Shown: positions 7,928 to 16,656 of the stretch, piece by piece
How positions within the stretch are numbered: the stretch's first letter is position 1
Layout of the letters: each line of letters opens with the position of its first letter
Origin: Paenibacillus qinlingensis
Lineage (GTDB): Bacteria > Bacillota > Bacilli > Paenibacillales > NBRC-103111
Assembly (NCBI RefSeq): GCF_013204845.1
Contig: NZ_JABMKY010000004.1
Location: forward strand, 186,001 to 250,000
Direction of reading: 5' to 3'
Length of the DNA: 64,000 bases
Notes under the pieces: generated by a model
Database searches by the model: none
Told to the model about the DNA's origin: nothing
What the model saw: the letters and a program-made list of their open reading frames with translations, nothing else
Program-made: the position numbers and the translations under genes

Positions 7928-10222
7928 TTGACTACTGAAGATAAAACAAGAATTACTGTTGATATATATGGACACCAATACAAGCTCAAAGCAGATACAA
8001 GCACGAACCATATGAAGGCCGTTGCAGAATATGTGAATGACCAAATGTTCCGTATTGCCAAAGGTTACCCCCGTTTGGATTCGCAGCGGATCGCTGTCTT
8101 GGCTGCAGTAAACATGGCTGATGAGTGCTTCCGCATGAATGTAATTTTAGAAGAGTTAAGCAAAGTACAGAAAGAGCAAGAAGCGACGAAGATCGCCTAC
8201 GAGAAGCTTACAACACGGCATCACGAATTAAAGCAAGAAGATGACAAGAACCAAGCCTTACTCTCTGAGCTTAATGAGAAGTTGGGACAAATCCCAGAAC
8301 TTGAAAAGCAACACAAGCAAGAAATAATAAAGATAAGACAAGAACAAGAACAATCGAATCAGCAAATGCTGCAAATGAAACAGAAGTATGAACTTAGTAA
8401 TCAACAGTTAGACCAAGCCAAGCAACAACTTGAACAAGCGAAGCAACAGCAGGTTCAAGCCAAACAACAGATTGATCAAACGAAACAACAGCTAGACCAA
8501 GCCAAACAACAGATTGATCAAACGAAACAACAGCTAGACCAAGCCAAACAACAGAATGAACAAGCGAAACAACAGCTAGACCAAGTTAAACAACAAAATG
8601 ATCAAGCAAAACAACAAATCGAACAAGCGAAACAACAGAATGATCAAGTGAAACAACAGAATGATCAAGTGAAACTACAACAAGAGCAAGTTAATAAACA
8701 AATTGATCAAATCAAGCAACAGCTTGATCAAGAGAAGCGCCAAAGCCTACAAGTCAAGCAGCAGCTTGATCAAGAAAAACAGCAGCACCAACAAAGCAAA
8801 AAGCAGCTTGAACAAGCGCAACAGCAAAAATCGCAACAGCTTGTGAAGTTAGCTGAACAGCATAAACTTGAGTTGGCTGCCATTGAAGACGCGCATCGCA
8901 AAGAAAATGAAAGTCTGAACCAACAGCTTCAAGAAGAGAAACAATCACTTATCCAGCTACATCTGCAAGACAAAGAAAACGCAGAACTTCAGCACCAAGA
9001 AGCATTGGAATTACTATCCAAGCAAAGCGGTTCTGATATCGACGTCATCCATAAGCAGTACCAAGCACAAATTAAATCTATAAGTGTGCAACATCAGGAA
9101 GTACAAGCTTCCATGGCTCGAGAACATCAATCCCAACTAGCGTCTTTGAGACAAGAACATCAGTCCGCTATCGGGACAATTACAGACGGGCATCAAGCTG
9201 CAATAGCGCTTTTGGCAGAGGAACATCAAATTGCAATCGCGATCTTGACTGAAGAACAGCAGGAAGCAATCGCAATTCTGACTGAAGAACAACAAGTGAC
9301 AATCGCATCCATGACTGAAGAGCATCAAGCAGAATTAGTAGCTATTTCAGATAGTCACCTTAATGAAATTGAAACAATTTCAGAAGAATACCAATCGGAG
9401 TTAACCGCAATTACGGATAAGCTCCAAAGTGAATTAGCAACTCAAATTGATGAACACCATTTTGAGATTGCTTCTTTGACAGAAAATCATCAAAATGAAA
9501 TTGCTTCTCTCACCAATCAACACCAAAATGAAATGAGTGCAATTTCTGAGAACCATCAAAATGAACTGCAGGCAATTTCGGAAATGCACCAATCGGAGTT
9601 GAGTTCAATTTCAGAAAAACATCACAATGAATTGGAATCGCTCTCTAAGCAGCACCGAGATGAATTAACTCTAAACAATACGAAAAATCATAACGAAATA
9701 GCAGCCATCGTGCGTGGTCACCATGCTGAGATTCATGTGATTAAACAGAAACATCAAGCTGAGCTAGAAGTAGCAGCAAGCGCTCATGAAGAGGACATCG
9801 ACTCACTCGCGTTGTTATATCAGGAAGAAGAAGAGGCAAAAGCACAACGGTTTGAAGAGGCAAAGGGTGATTTGGAAGGTCACTATCAGAAACAACAAGC
9901 ATTGTTCCAACAACAGCTTGAGGAACAGAAGGCAACGATCATTCAGCATTATCAAGGGAAAATTGAAGAATTACTTGCACAAATGCAGATAGAACGAGAT
10001 ACACGAGCTCAAGAATTTGAAGAACAGAAAGAACTTATTTGGAGTCAAGCTCAGCAGGAAAAAGAAGAACTTCTACAACTGAGTATGAACGACGAAGCTC
10101 AACAAGAAGAACTTCATGCAGTCAAAGAGGAATACCGGAAATTGCGTGAAGAGTATGCTAAGCTTCAAATTGAATATAACGAATGGATTGAGCTTGTAGA
10201 AGCTGATAGTCCAATTGGGTAG
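7928..10222 (+). CDS. zapA: ZapA-domain protein with a giant coiled-coil extension
   Basis: 764 residues, whereas ordinary ZapA has about 85-110. Residues 1-80 are a recognisable ZapA domain (RITVDIYGHQYKLKAD, later RIAVLAAVNMADECFR), the small protein that bundles FtsZ filaments at the division site. Residues 160-300 are about 20 heptads of the form Q-x-D/E-Q-x-K-Q. Residues about 376-630 are more than 20 nearly exact 11-residue repeats of the form E-x-H-Q-x-E-I-x-x-I-S/T. The tail (630-764) is charged coiled coil. No membrane segment is seen. The start is TTG with GGGAGG 8 bases before it. Position between pheT and cvpA matches zapA in Bacillus, so this is an expanded native gene, not a stray one. 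It could act as a long spacer or scaffold at the Z-ring. Domain call firm, function of the extension unknown. Confidence 0.85.
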   Translation: MTTEDKTRITVDIYGHQYKLKADTSTNHMKAVAEYVNDQMFRIAKGYPRLDSQRIAVLAAVNMADECFRMNVILEELSKVQKEQEATKIAYEKLTTRHHELKQEDDKNQALLSELNEKLGQIPELEKQHKQEIIKIRQEQEQSNQQMLQMKQKYELSNQQLDQAKQQLEQAKQQQVQAKQQIDQTKQQLDQAKQQIDQTKQQLDQAKQQNEQAKQQLDQVKQQNDQAKQQIEQAKQQNDQVKQQNDQVKLQQEQVNKQIDQIKQQLDQEKRQSLQVKQQLDQEKQQHQQSKKQLEQAQQQKSQQLVKLAEQHKLELAAIEDAHRKENESLNQQLQEEKQSLIQLHLQDKENAELQHQEALELLSKQSGSDIDVIHKQYQAQIKSISVQHQEVQASMAREHQSQLASLRQEHQSAIGTITDGHQAAIALLAEEHQIAIAILTEEQQEAIAILTEEQQVTIASMTEEHQAELVAISDSHLNEIETISEEYQSELTAITDKLQSELATQIDEHHFEIASLTENHQNEIASLTNQHQNEMSAISENHQNELQAISEMHQSELSSISEKHHNELESLSKQHRDELTLNNTKNHNEIAAIVRGHHAEIHVIKQKHQAELEVAASAHEEDIDSLALLYQEEEEAKAQRFEEAKGDLEGHYQKQQALFQQQLEEQKATIIQHYQGKIEELLAQMQIERDTRAQEFEEQKELIWSQAQQEKEELLQLSMNDEAQQEELHAVKEEYRKLREEYAKLQIEYNEWIELVEADSPIG
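8456..8554 (+). repeat. Exact 42-base tandem duplication inside the heptad region
   Basis: A 42-base unit (two heptads, 8456-8497) is repeated exactly at 8498-8539, and the first 15 bases occur a third time. It lies within a longer array of degenerate 21-base units (about 8405-8827) that encodes the Q-rich heptads, showing recent in-frame expansion. Confidence 0.9.
9053..9817 (+). repeat. 33-base (11-residue) hendecad repeat array
   Basis: The translated sequence keeps a strict 11-residue period through more than 20 units, for example EEHQIAIAILT, ENHQNEIASLT, ENHQNELQAIS. DNA copies are diverged while the amino-acid pattern is kept, so selection on the coiled coil is likely. Confidence 0.9.
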
Positions 10223-10228
10223 CCCTAA

Positions 10229-10783
10229 GTGACAGTGAACACATTGGATTACGTCTTAATGTCGGTCATTGCCTTAGGACTGTTGATTGGCTACTTTAGA
10301 GGATTTATCTCTCAAATCGTTTCTATTTCGGGTATGATTCTCGCTTATCTAGTTGCGTTTTATTTTTACAAGGATCTTGCTCCGTTCCTCAAGAGTGCGA
10401 TCTCGTTACCAACCTATCAAAATTATCAAAAATATGAATTCATCGTAAAAGGACTCAATCTAGATACTTATATTCTAAATGCCATAGCCTTTGCGCTCCT
10501 GTTTTTTGGGGTTAAACTTGCACTTATGGTCATTGGCAGAGCCTTGAACGTTCTTGCCAAAACCCCAGGTCTAAGCACGATTAACCGCTGGAGCGGCGCA
10601 TTACTGGGCTTAGCGGAAGCGCTGCTGATCATTGTAATTGCTGTAAATGTCATGACCATCATTCCGTCAGACGTCCCTCAGAAGCTTCTAGCAAGCTCAT
10701 CTATAGCTCCTTATTTAATTAACGAGCTCCCACAAGTAGCGGGTAAACTCCATGACCTGTGGAAACAAGGAATCTCCCTATAG
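10229..10783 (+). CDS. CvpA-family membrane protein
   Basis: 184 residues with four predicted membrane helices (about 8-26, 30-48, 80-103, 122-145). It begins TVNTLDYVLMSVIALGLLIGYFRGF, the pattern of the CvpA/YshB family, whose E. coli founder is linked to colicin V production and whose general role is not settled. The GTG start lies six bases after the zapA-like stop and has no clear ribosome site, so it is probably translated by coupling. A second GTG two codons on is an alternative. It ends at a strong terminator. Confidence 0.85.
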   Translation: MTVNTLDYVLMSVIALGLLIGYFRGFISQIVSISGMILAYLVAFYFYKDLAPFLKSAISLPTYQNYQKYEFIVKGLNLDTYILNAIAFALLFFGVKLALMVIGRALNVLAKTPGLSTINRWSGALLGLAEALLIIVIAVNVMTIIPSDVPQKLLASSSIAPYLINELPQVAGKLHDLWKQGISL

Positions 10784-10824
10784 AAACTACTGCCTTTTTT
10801 TAAAAAAAGCGGTAGTTTCTATTT
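10782..10824 (+). terminator. Terminator after cvpA
   Basis: AGAAACTACTGC and GCGGTAGTTTCT form a long stem around a T7A7 centre, overlap the cvpA stop codon and are followed by a T-rich tail. Confidence 0.88.
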
Positions 10825-11113
10825 ATTTTGCGGGGAGACACCTTATAATGCGAGAGGGATGAGGGATGAGAGCGAGGAGTTAAGTGGGTCTGCCAGGCGA
10901 AGAACTACCTCGCAAAACATTTTTTCTGAAGTATCTACAACTACAAAATTAGTCATATTCCGCAATGGGTAACACCTTCGCATTCTACTCAAATGACTCT
11001 AAAAACGTTGGATCTAATTTCAGAACACAATACACCCTCCAAGTAGGGCTCCCATCGCTGCCTGTCCCGAAATGATTCCTCTCACGCACAAATCAGATGA
11101 ACAAATGAGTGTA
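10825..11113. other. Intergenic stretch without recognisable gene
   Basis: Apart from a small GGGATGAGGGATGAG direct repeat near 10857-10871, nothing recognisable is seen. It leads directly into the 16S rRNA fragment. Confidence 0.5.
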
Positions 11114-11268
<155 letters not shown>

Positions 11269-11444
11269 CACTTCGTTCTTCCAGGGAGGATCTACCTCAA
11301 TTCTAAGCTACTACAGTACTCCTCCCCTATATGAGCCACTCGAGTGTTGTAATGAAACATGTTTTTAATTGTGATTATATTGTATTGTAGGTACTTCAGA
11401 AAAGTTGGAAATCGGAAATGCTCCCGCGAAAAAACATTATTTTC

Positions 11445-11473
11445 TTTACATGGAAACAAATGTTCGATATAAT
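11445..11473 (+). promoter_or_regulatory. Promoter of the zinc-ribbon protein gene
   Basis: TTTACA (11445-11450) and TATAAT (11468-11473) at 17-base spacing, 43 bases before the start codon. Confidence 0.75.
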
Positions 11474-11515
11474 AAATATAGGAACATAAGTTCTGTTGGA
11501 GGAGTGAATCTGATA

Positions 11516-12130
11516 ATGGAAATGCATCTAATAGATTCGATGAATAATGCTTTCCAATCAGAGGAAGAGTGTGAGCAGTTCTTAATGAAAAGTCGCTGGG
11601 CGAATGGGTTTTCTTGTCCAAGATGTGATCATAATTCATTTTATAAAGTAAAGACACGCAGTTTACTCGAATGTAAGGAGTGCCGGACTCAAATATCTAT
11701 TACTGCTGGTACTGTCATGCATAAATCGAAGTTACCTTTATTACTCTGGTTCAAAGCCATTCGAATATTGATCCAAGATGAGTTGACATACTCAATTCCA
11801 GCGTTTGCAAATTTACTTAGTGTGAACTATCGGACTGCTAAGTTGATACTTGAAAAAATTCAATTAGCCTTACACAAGCAATATGGCCGTATGGGGAAGC
11901 CTAAGACAGAAAGGCTAACTGAAGAGTCCATAGCAGGCAATAATGAGCAACCAAAGGGTGAAGAAAAAAGTAACAGAGTTCGCAAGAATACGAGTATTGT
12001 AGCAAGGTTCCTTTTTAGGACGTCTAGAAACGTTAAATATGCAGAAGAAGATCTGTTTAAAAAATGGATGCATGCGTGTTTATCTGTGTTTTTGTATCCG
12101 CATTTTTTAAGATATTTTCAAGGTAGATGA
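11516..12130 (+). CDS. IS1595-type zinc-ribbon/HTH protein lacking a transposase catalytic domain
   Basis: 204 residues. Residues 15-60 match the N-terminal zinc ribbon of IS1595/ISXO2 transposases: CEQFLMKSRWANGFSCPRC with Cys34/Cys37 and Cys53/Cys56, followed by ITAGTVMHKSKLPLLLWF and a helix-turn-helix-like stretch (FANLLSVNYRTAKLILEKIQ). Complete transposases continue for about 150 more residues into a DDE/DDED nuclease fold. Here the tail is a basic linker and a short hydrophobic end without visible acidic triad. The ATG at 11516 has GGAGGAG 11 bases upstream; an in-frame GTG at 11504 overlaps the ribosome site. The gene has its own promoter and a terminator. It is either a truncated insertion element or a domesticated DNA-binding protein; no terminal inverted repeats were found. 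Confidence 0.7.
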   Translation: MEMHLIDSMNNAFQSEEECEQFLMKSRWANGFSCPRCDHNSFYKVKTRSLLECKECRTQISITAGTVMHKSKLPLLLWFKAIRILIQDELTYSIPAFANLLSVNYRTAKLILEKIQLALHKQYGRMGKPKTERLTEESIAGNNEQPKGEEKSNRVRKNTSIVARFLFRTSRNVKYAEEDLFKKWMHACLSVFLYPHFLRYFQGR

Positions 12131-12170
12131 AAACAAAAAACCTCTTCACAGAATCGTGAAAAGGTTTATT
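12131..12170 (-). terminator. Bidirectional terminator
   Basis: AAACCTCTTCAC pairs with GTGAAAAGGTTT. The T-run is best on the minus strand, so it mainly ends the copper lipoprotein gene. Confidence 0.8.
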
Positions 12171-12192
12171 AATAGACCAAGAAAACTAGTGA

Positions 12193-12618
12193 TTATTCAA
12201 CGATAAGAGTTGTTTTCATACTCGCATGGCCAGATCCGCACATGATGGAGCAAGTAATCGGGAATGAACCTGCTTTATCTGGTGTGAAAGTAACGGTTTT
12301 ATTACCATTGTTGAGGTTGATGTTAAACTCTTTAATCGATGCTCCGTGAACACCTTGAGAATTGTCTAGTGTGATTGTGACAGACTCGCCTTTTTTGATG
12401 CGATATTCGGTTTTATCAAATTGAAAATTTGTAGCTTTTAATACAACTTCTTGTCCACCTGCTGCAGCTTTAGTAGTAGCGGCTGGTGAACCTGTGGCTG
12501 CCGTTGTTGCAGCTGGTGTTGTTGAAGATTCTGTTGCTGTTTTGGAGTCTTTGTTTCCACATGCTGTGATGGCAATAATTACTGCTAGTCCCATCATAAG
12601 AATTGTAAGTTTTTTCAT
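12193..12618 (-). CDS. CuA-type cupredoxin lipoprotein (COX2-like domain)
   Basis: 141 residues. A lipoprotein signal ends in a lipobox with Cys20 (AIAITAC), followed by a Thr/Ala-rich linker to about residue 55 and a cupredoxin fold. The full set of binuclear CuA ligands of cytochrome oxidase subunit II is visible: His91, then Cys123-x3-Cys127-x3-His131-x2-Met134 in TCSIMCGSGHASM. The transmembrane helices of true COX2 are absent, so this is a stand-alone, outer-face electron carrier or copper chaperone. The upstream in-frame extension is rejected because GGAGGGG lies 5 bases before the ATG at 12618. No oxidase genes are nearby. Domain call is firm; the partner is unknown. Confidence 0.87.
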   Translation of the reverse strand: MKKLTILMMGLAVIIAITACGNKDSKTATESSTTPAATTAATGSPAATTKAAAGGQEVVLKATNFQFDKTEYRIKKGESVTITLDNSQGVHGASIKEFNINLNNGNKTVTFTPDKAGSFPITCSIMCGSGHASMKTTLIVE

Positions 12619-12708
12619 GGGTACCCCTCCGTATACATATAATGATATCCCCATTATTGTACACGACCTATTTCCAAATTACAGTGACAAACTGGTGAAA
12701 CCACAAAG

Positions 12709-12758
12709 AAAAGATCGGCCCGGCGAGTGAGAACGCTGCAGGCCGATCTTTTTTTTGG
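12709..12758. terminator. Strong bidirectional terminator
   Basis: AAGATCGGCC and GGCCGATCTT form a perfect 10-bp stem, followed by eight T on the + strand and preceded by an A-rich run that serves the minus strand. It follows the minus-strand YvlD-like gene, downstream of its stop. Confidence 0.85.
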
Positions 12759-12794
12759 CTTTACTTTAGCTATCAGTTATGGAAACTGACAAGT

Positions 12795-13163
12795 TTATCG
12801 ACGATCTTCTCTGCCTGTGAGCCCTTGCTCGAAAGGGGTTTTTACAGGAATGAATAGGTCGATGATCCCAATGACTAAAGCAGCTAAAATGGCACCTATC
12901 ATGCTCGTAGACACATTGGTCACAATAAATTGAGCGGCCCAAATGACTAATGCGCTCACTATAAAACCTACGATACCTCTGCCAAAGGGAGTGATTTGTT
13001 TGCCGAAGATTCCTTCAATGATCCAAGCCGCGATTGCGATAACGAGCGCCAAGAAAAATGCACTCCAAAACCCGCCGACTGAAAATCCTGGAACTAACCA
13101 GCTTACAAACATTAAAACCAAAGCCGAAACAATAAACCTTACCAGATGTCCAAGAAGATGCAT
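12795..13163 (-). CDS. YvlD-like small membrane protein (phage holin 4_2 family)
   Basis: 122 residues with about four hydrophobic helices: LVRFIVSALVLMFVSWLVPG, FFLALVIAIAAWIIEGIFG, IVGFIVSALVIWAAQFIV and MIGAILAALVIGIIDLF. This is the pattern of the YvlD/phage-holin-like family, common in Firmicutes chromosomes and usually not phage-associated. Function is not established; a link to envelope stress has been proposed for relatives. The longer frame up to 13253 is rejected because AGGAGG lies 8 bases before the ATG at 13163. The stop is followed by the 12709-12758 terminator. Confidence 0.82.
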   Translation of the reverse strand: MHLLGHLVRFIVSALVLMFVSWLVPGFSVGGFWSAFFLALVIAIAAWIIEGIFGKQITPFGRGIVGFIVSALVIWAAQFIVTNVSTSMIGAILAALVIGIIDLFIPVKTPFEQGLTGREDRR

Positions 13164-13370
13164 GTCGTGAACCTCCTTCTTTCTGTCATGGAATGTCACC
13201 ATTGACAAGAAGCGATTTTTTGAGCAAAATGCTTTGATCGTGATGATTTGCATTCCTTTTGGCAGAGGATTAGATGCGTGGGCTTAGTGTAACCAATTCT
13301 GTAATAATTATGGCGGGCAGTATCTTCCATATAATCATTGTCTCCGTAGCTAATCAGGATCTATTTGGTT

Positions 13371-13376
13371 TATAAT
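13371..13376 (+). promoter_or_regulatory. Possible -10 element of mutS2
   Basis: TATAAT 28 bases before the mutS2 start codon. No good -35 is seen at the usual spacing. Confidence 0.4.
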
Positions 13377-13403
13377 ATAGGGTAGAGAAAAGAGGTTGGA
13401 ACA

Positions 13404-15764
13404 TTGAATCCGAAAATAATAAAAACATTAGAATATCAGAAGATTTTACATAAAGTAGCTCATCATGCTTCGACATCATTAGGCAAAGAGACAGCGGAGA
13501 AACTCGAGCCTAAGGGGGATTTCGAACTTGTAAAACTTCGCTTACAAGCTACTGATGAGGCTGTAAATGTAGAGAGGTTAAAAGGCAATGCACCTTTCGG
13601 AGGTATCCGAGATATTCGTGCGCCTCTGCATAGAGCTAGGATTGGCGGGATGCTAAATCCAACAGAGTTGTTGGAAATCTCAACTACGATGTTTGGATCG
13701 CGCAGATTGAAGCGATTTGTACTTGCTGCTCATGAGGAATATGCGATCCCAATGTTAAAGGCGCAAGTGGAGTTGCTGACAGAAAATAAACAACTAGAAG
13801 ATAAAATCAATAGCTGCATCGATGAAAATGCGGTAGTTGTTGACGGGGCTAGCCCTGAATTAGGGCGAGTTCGAAGTGAGCTTCGCACAGGTGAAGGTAG
13901 AGTGCGCGAAAGATTGGAACAAATGATTCGTAATTCTTCTGTCCAGAAGATGCTTCAGGATGTGCTTATAACGATTCGGAATGACCGTTTCGTTATTCCA
14001 GTGAAATCAGAGTATCGTTCCAGTTTTGGGGGAATGATTCACGATCAGTCAGCTTCAGGTGCAACGCTATATATTGAACCAGATGCTATTGTGCAATTAA
14101 ATAATAAAATTCGTGAACTTAAATTTAAAGAAGAAGCTGAGATCGAGAAAATTCTGCGGGCATTAACTGAGCTAGTTGCTGAACAAGTGGAAGTGCTTGT
14201 TTTGGATGTGGATCAGCTGGCAGAGCTTGATTTTACTTTTGCCAAAGCAGGCTTAGCTAGAGAATTAAAGGCTACCATGCCAAGATTGAATGATAGAGGT
14301 TTTATTAAGATTAAGAGAGGAAGACACCCGTTGATCGCGGCGGATGCGGTTGTGCCACTTGATCTGGAGTTGGGCAACGATTACTCACAAATTATCGTCA
14401 CAGGCCCGAATACAGGCGGTAAGACGGTTTCTCTTAAAACCGTTGGACTTCTGAGTCTGATGGCGATGTCTGGACTGTTTGTACCTGCCGAAGAAGGCAC
14501 GCAACTCTGCGTATTCGATGCCATTTATGCGGATATTGGGGATGAACAAAGTATTGAGCAAAATCTAAGTACATTTTCCAGTCATATGACGAATATTATA
14601 AGCATTTTACGTGACATGACACCGAAAAGCTTAGTATTGCTGGATGAGCTTGGCGCGGGTACTGACCCTGCTGAAGGATCCGCACTAGCGATTTCAATTT
14701 TGGACTATATTCATCAAATTGGCTGCCGTATCATTGCAACGACACATTATTCGGAATTGAAGGCGTATGCGTATCAAAAACAAGGTACAATTAACGCAAG
14801 CATGGAATTTGATATCCAAACGCTTAGTCCGACATATCGCTTGTTAGTGGGAGTTCCTGGTCGAAGTAATGCTTTTGCTATTGCTGAGCGACTTGGATTG
14901 TCTCGTCGCATTATTGAACATGCTCGCACACAAGTAGGAGAGGAAGATCAGCGCGTGGAGTCGATGATTGCGTCCCTCGAGGAGAATCGCCTGATCGCAG
15001 AATCTGAGCGTTATGCTGCGGAAGAGTTGCGTAAAGAAGCTGAAGCGATGCGCAAATCGCTGGAGGCTCAGCAGCTCAAATTCGATGAGCAACGTGATAA
15101 GTTGCTCGAAAAAGCGGAGCGCGATGCGCGCGAAGCCGTTATCAAAGCTCGCCGCGAAGCCGACGAGGTTATTGCGGACCTGCGTCGTATGGCAATGGAA
15201 GAAGCCGGTGGGGTCAAGGACCACAAGCTAGTTGAGGCGAAGAGACGTCTGGATCAAGCGACACCTGAACTACGTAGCAAACAAGTGCGTGCTTTGAAGA
15301 AGCGCCCTGAAACAATTGAAGCAGGGGATGAAGTCCGGGTCATTTCATTAGGACAAAAAGGGCACGTTGTAGAGCTTGTGGGAACAACCGAAGCCAATGT
15401 TCAATTGGGTATTATGAAAATGAAAGTTCAGCTATCTAACCTTGAGAAAACGGGCAACGCGCCTCAGTCGAAGCAACCGCAGAAGGTGGCAACCACACTA
15501 AAGCGAACTCGCGATGATAATGTCAAAATGGAATTAGATATGCGCGGTATGAATATGGAAGAAGCTTTGATTGAAGCAGACCGCTTCCTAGATGAATCTT
15601 TCTTGAGTAATTTTGGTCAAGTGTATTTGATTCATGGTAAAGGTACAGGTGTGCTTAGAACAGGGATGCAAGAATATTTGCGTCGACATCGTCATGTGAA
15701 AAGCTACCGGATGGGTAATTACAATGAAGGCGGAGCCGGTGTTACAGTTGTCGAATTGAAATAA
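13404..15764 (+). CDS. mutS2: Endonuclease MutS2
   Basis: 786 residues, the normal length. Domains are: core/lever helices (about 1-310); ATPase with Walker A GPNTGGKT near residue 334 and Walker B LVLLDELGAGTDP near residue 412; a long coiled coil (about 520-620); a KOW-like segment; and a C-terminal Smr nuclease domain (about 711-786, with LDMRGM and IHGKGTGVLR). MutS2 lacks the mismatch-recognition domain of MutS. In Firmicutes it acts on recombination intermediates and, in B. subtilis, on collided ribosomes. The start is TTG with AGAGG about 8 bases upstream. B. subtilis has zapA-cvpA-polX-mutS2 here; polX is absent and unrelated genes fill the interval. Confidence 0.95.
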   Translation: MNPKIIKTLEYQKILHKVAHHASTSLGKETAEKLEPKGDFELVKLRLQATDEAVNVERLKGNAPFGGIRDIRAPLHRARIGGMLNPTELLEISTTMFGSRRLKRFVLAAHEEYAIPMLKAQVELLTENKQLEDKINSCIDENAVVVDGASPELGRVRSELRTGEGRVRERLEQMIRNSSVQKMLQDVLITIRNDRFVIPVKSEYRSSFGGMIHDQSASGATLYIEPDAIVQLNNKIRELKFKEEAEIEKILRALTELVAEQVEVLVLDVDQLAELDFTFAKAGLARELKATMPRLNDRGFIKIKRGRHPLIAADAVVPLDLELGNDYSQIIVTGPNTGGKTVSLKTVGLLSLMAMSGLFVPAEEGTQLCVFDAIYADIGDEQSIEQNLSTFSSHMTNIISILRDMTPKSLVLLDELGAGTDPAEGSALAISILDYIHQIGCRIIATTHYSELKAYAYQKQGTINASMEFDIQTLSPTYRLLVGVPGRSNAFAIAERLGLSRRIIEHARTQVGEEDQRVESMIASLEENRLIAESERYAAEELRKEAEAMRKSLEAQQLKFDEQRDKLLEKAERDAREAVIKARREADEVIADLRRMAMEEAGGVKDHKLVEAKRRLDQATPELRSKQVRALKKRPETIEAGDEVRVISLGQKGHVVELVGTTEANVQLGIMKMKVQLSNLEKTGNAPQSKQPQKVATTLKRTRDDNVKMELDMRGMNMEEALIEADRFLDESFLSNFGQVYLIHGKGTGVLRTGMQEYLRRHRHVKSYRMGNYNEGGAGVTVVELK

Positions 15765-15856
15765 CTAATAAATTTTTGATCCTTTTTGAAACTCATTCTT
15801 CGGCAATGCGTATGAAATAGATATAAAAGAGTATTAAACCTTAGGAGGAATTTTAG

Positions 15857-16537
15857 ATGGGAATTTTCAAAAGACTTCGCGATATGACAATGGCTTCAGT
15901 TAATGATTTATTGGATAAGGCAGAAGATCCTGTCAAAATGTTAAATCAGTTTTTACGCGATATGGAAGAAGATATTTTGGAAGCAGAAACTGCAGTTGCG
16001 AAACAAATTGCTATTGAAAAGAAATTTAAACTGCAATTTGAAGAGTCCGAAGAGATGGTTACGAAACGTACAGAGCAGGCTATGAAAGCCCTGGAAGCAG
16101 GGAATGAAGATTTGGCCCGCCGCGCACTGGAAGATAAGAAAGAGCACCAAGGTCGTTACGATGAATTGAAACGTCAATACGATCTAGCCAAAACAAATGC
16201 GGATCAGCTTCGTGGGCAGTTAGCGGAGATGAAAGATGAGTTTAACAAAATGAAAAACAAAAAAGATTTGTTAATTGCTCGCGCGGAAACAGCGAAAGCA
16301 CAAAAACAAATCAACCAAGCAATGTCTGGGTTCGGTACAGACAATGCGGCTAAAGGCTTCGATCGTATGAGCGAAAAGGTTCTGCAAATGGAAGCTGAAG
16401 CACAAGCAAGCGGAGAACTTCGCTCCAAAAACCGCAGCTTAGATGATGAGTTTGCTGGTTTGGGTGGAAGCAGCAGTGAAATCAATGATGAATTAGCTGC
16501 AATGAAAGCTAAGCTTGCTGAAAAAAAACAATCCTAA
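15857..16537 (+). CDS. pspA: PspA/IM30 family membrane-stress protein
   Basis: 226 residues, nearly all helical coiled coil. It begins MGIFKRLRDMTMASVNDLLDKAEDPVKMLNQFLRDME, the standard N-terminus of PspA/LiaH/Vipp1 proteins, whose amphipathic first helix touches damaged membranes and whose rods or rings protect the envelope. The C-terminal 25 residues are acidic and end in EKKQS. AGGAGG lies 10 bases before the ATG. It heads a run with a DUF350 membrane protein, a 27-residue membrane peptide and a zinc-ribbon protein, all on the same strand. A PspA next to DUF350 also occurs in the E. coli yjfJ-yjfL group. Confidence 0.92.
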   Translation: MGIFKRLRDMTMASVNDLLDKAEDPVKMLNQFLRDMEEDILEAETAVAKQIAIEKKFKLQFEESEEMVTKRTEQAMKALEAGNEDLARRALEDKKEHQGRYDELKRQYDLAKTNADQLRGQLAEMKDEFNKMKNKKDLLIARAETAKAQKQINQAMSGFGTDNAAKGFDRMSEKVLQMEAEAQASGELRSKNRSLDDEFAGLGGSSSEINDELAAMKAKLAEKKQS

Positions 16538-16656
16538 TGATATACTAGTTGTACCTGCGAGAGACTGAGTCATACTCAGTCTCTACTACCATATATAGGG
16601 AATAAGGGATTTCGTTAAAAGTCTCTCTACTTGTGTAAAGGAAGGCAGGAGATGAT

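Noticed and set aside
11292..11657. 121-residue minus-strand frame across the 16S fragment flank
   Set aside because: It overlaps the promoter and start of the zinc-ribbon gene and lacks a ribosome site.
12795..13163. Phage remnant, because of the holin-like family name
   Set aside because: The YvlD/holin 4_2 family is common in Firmicutes chromosomes and no other phage gene is nearby.
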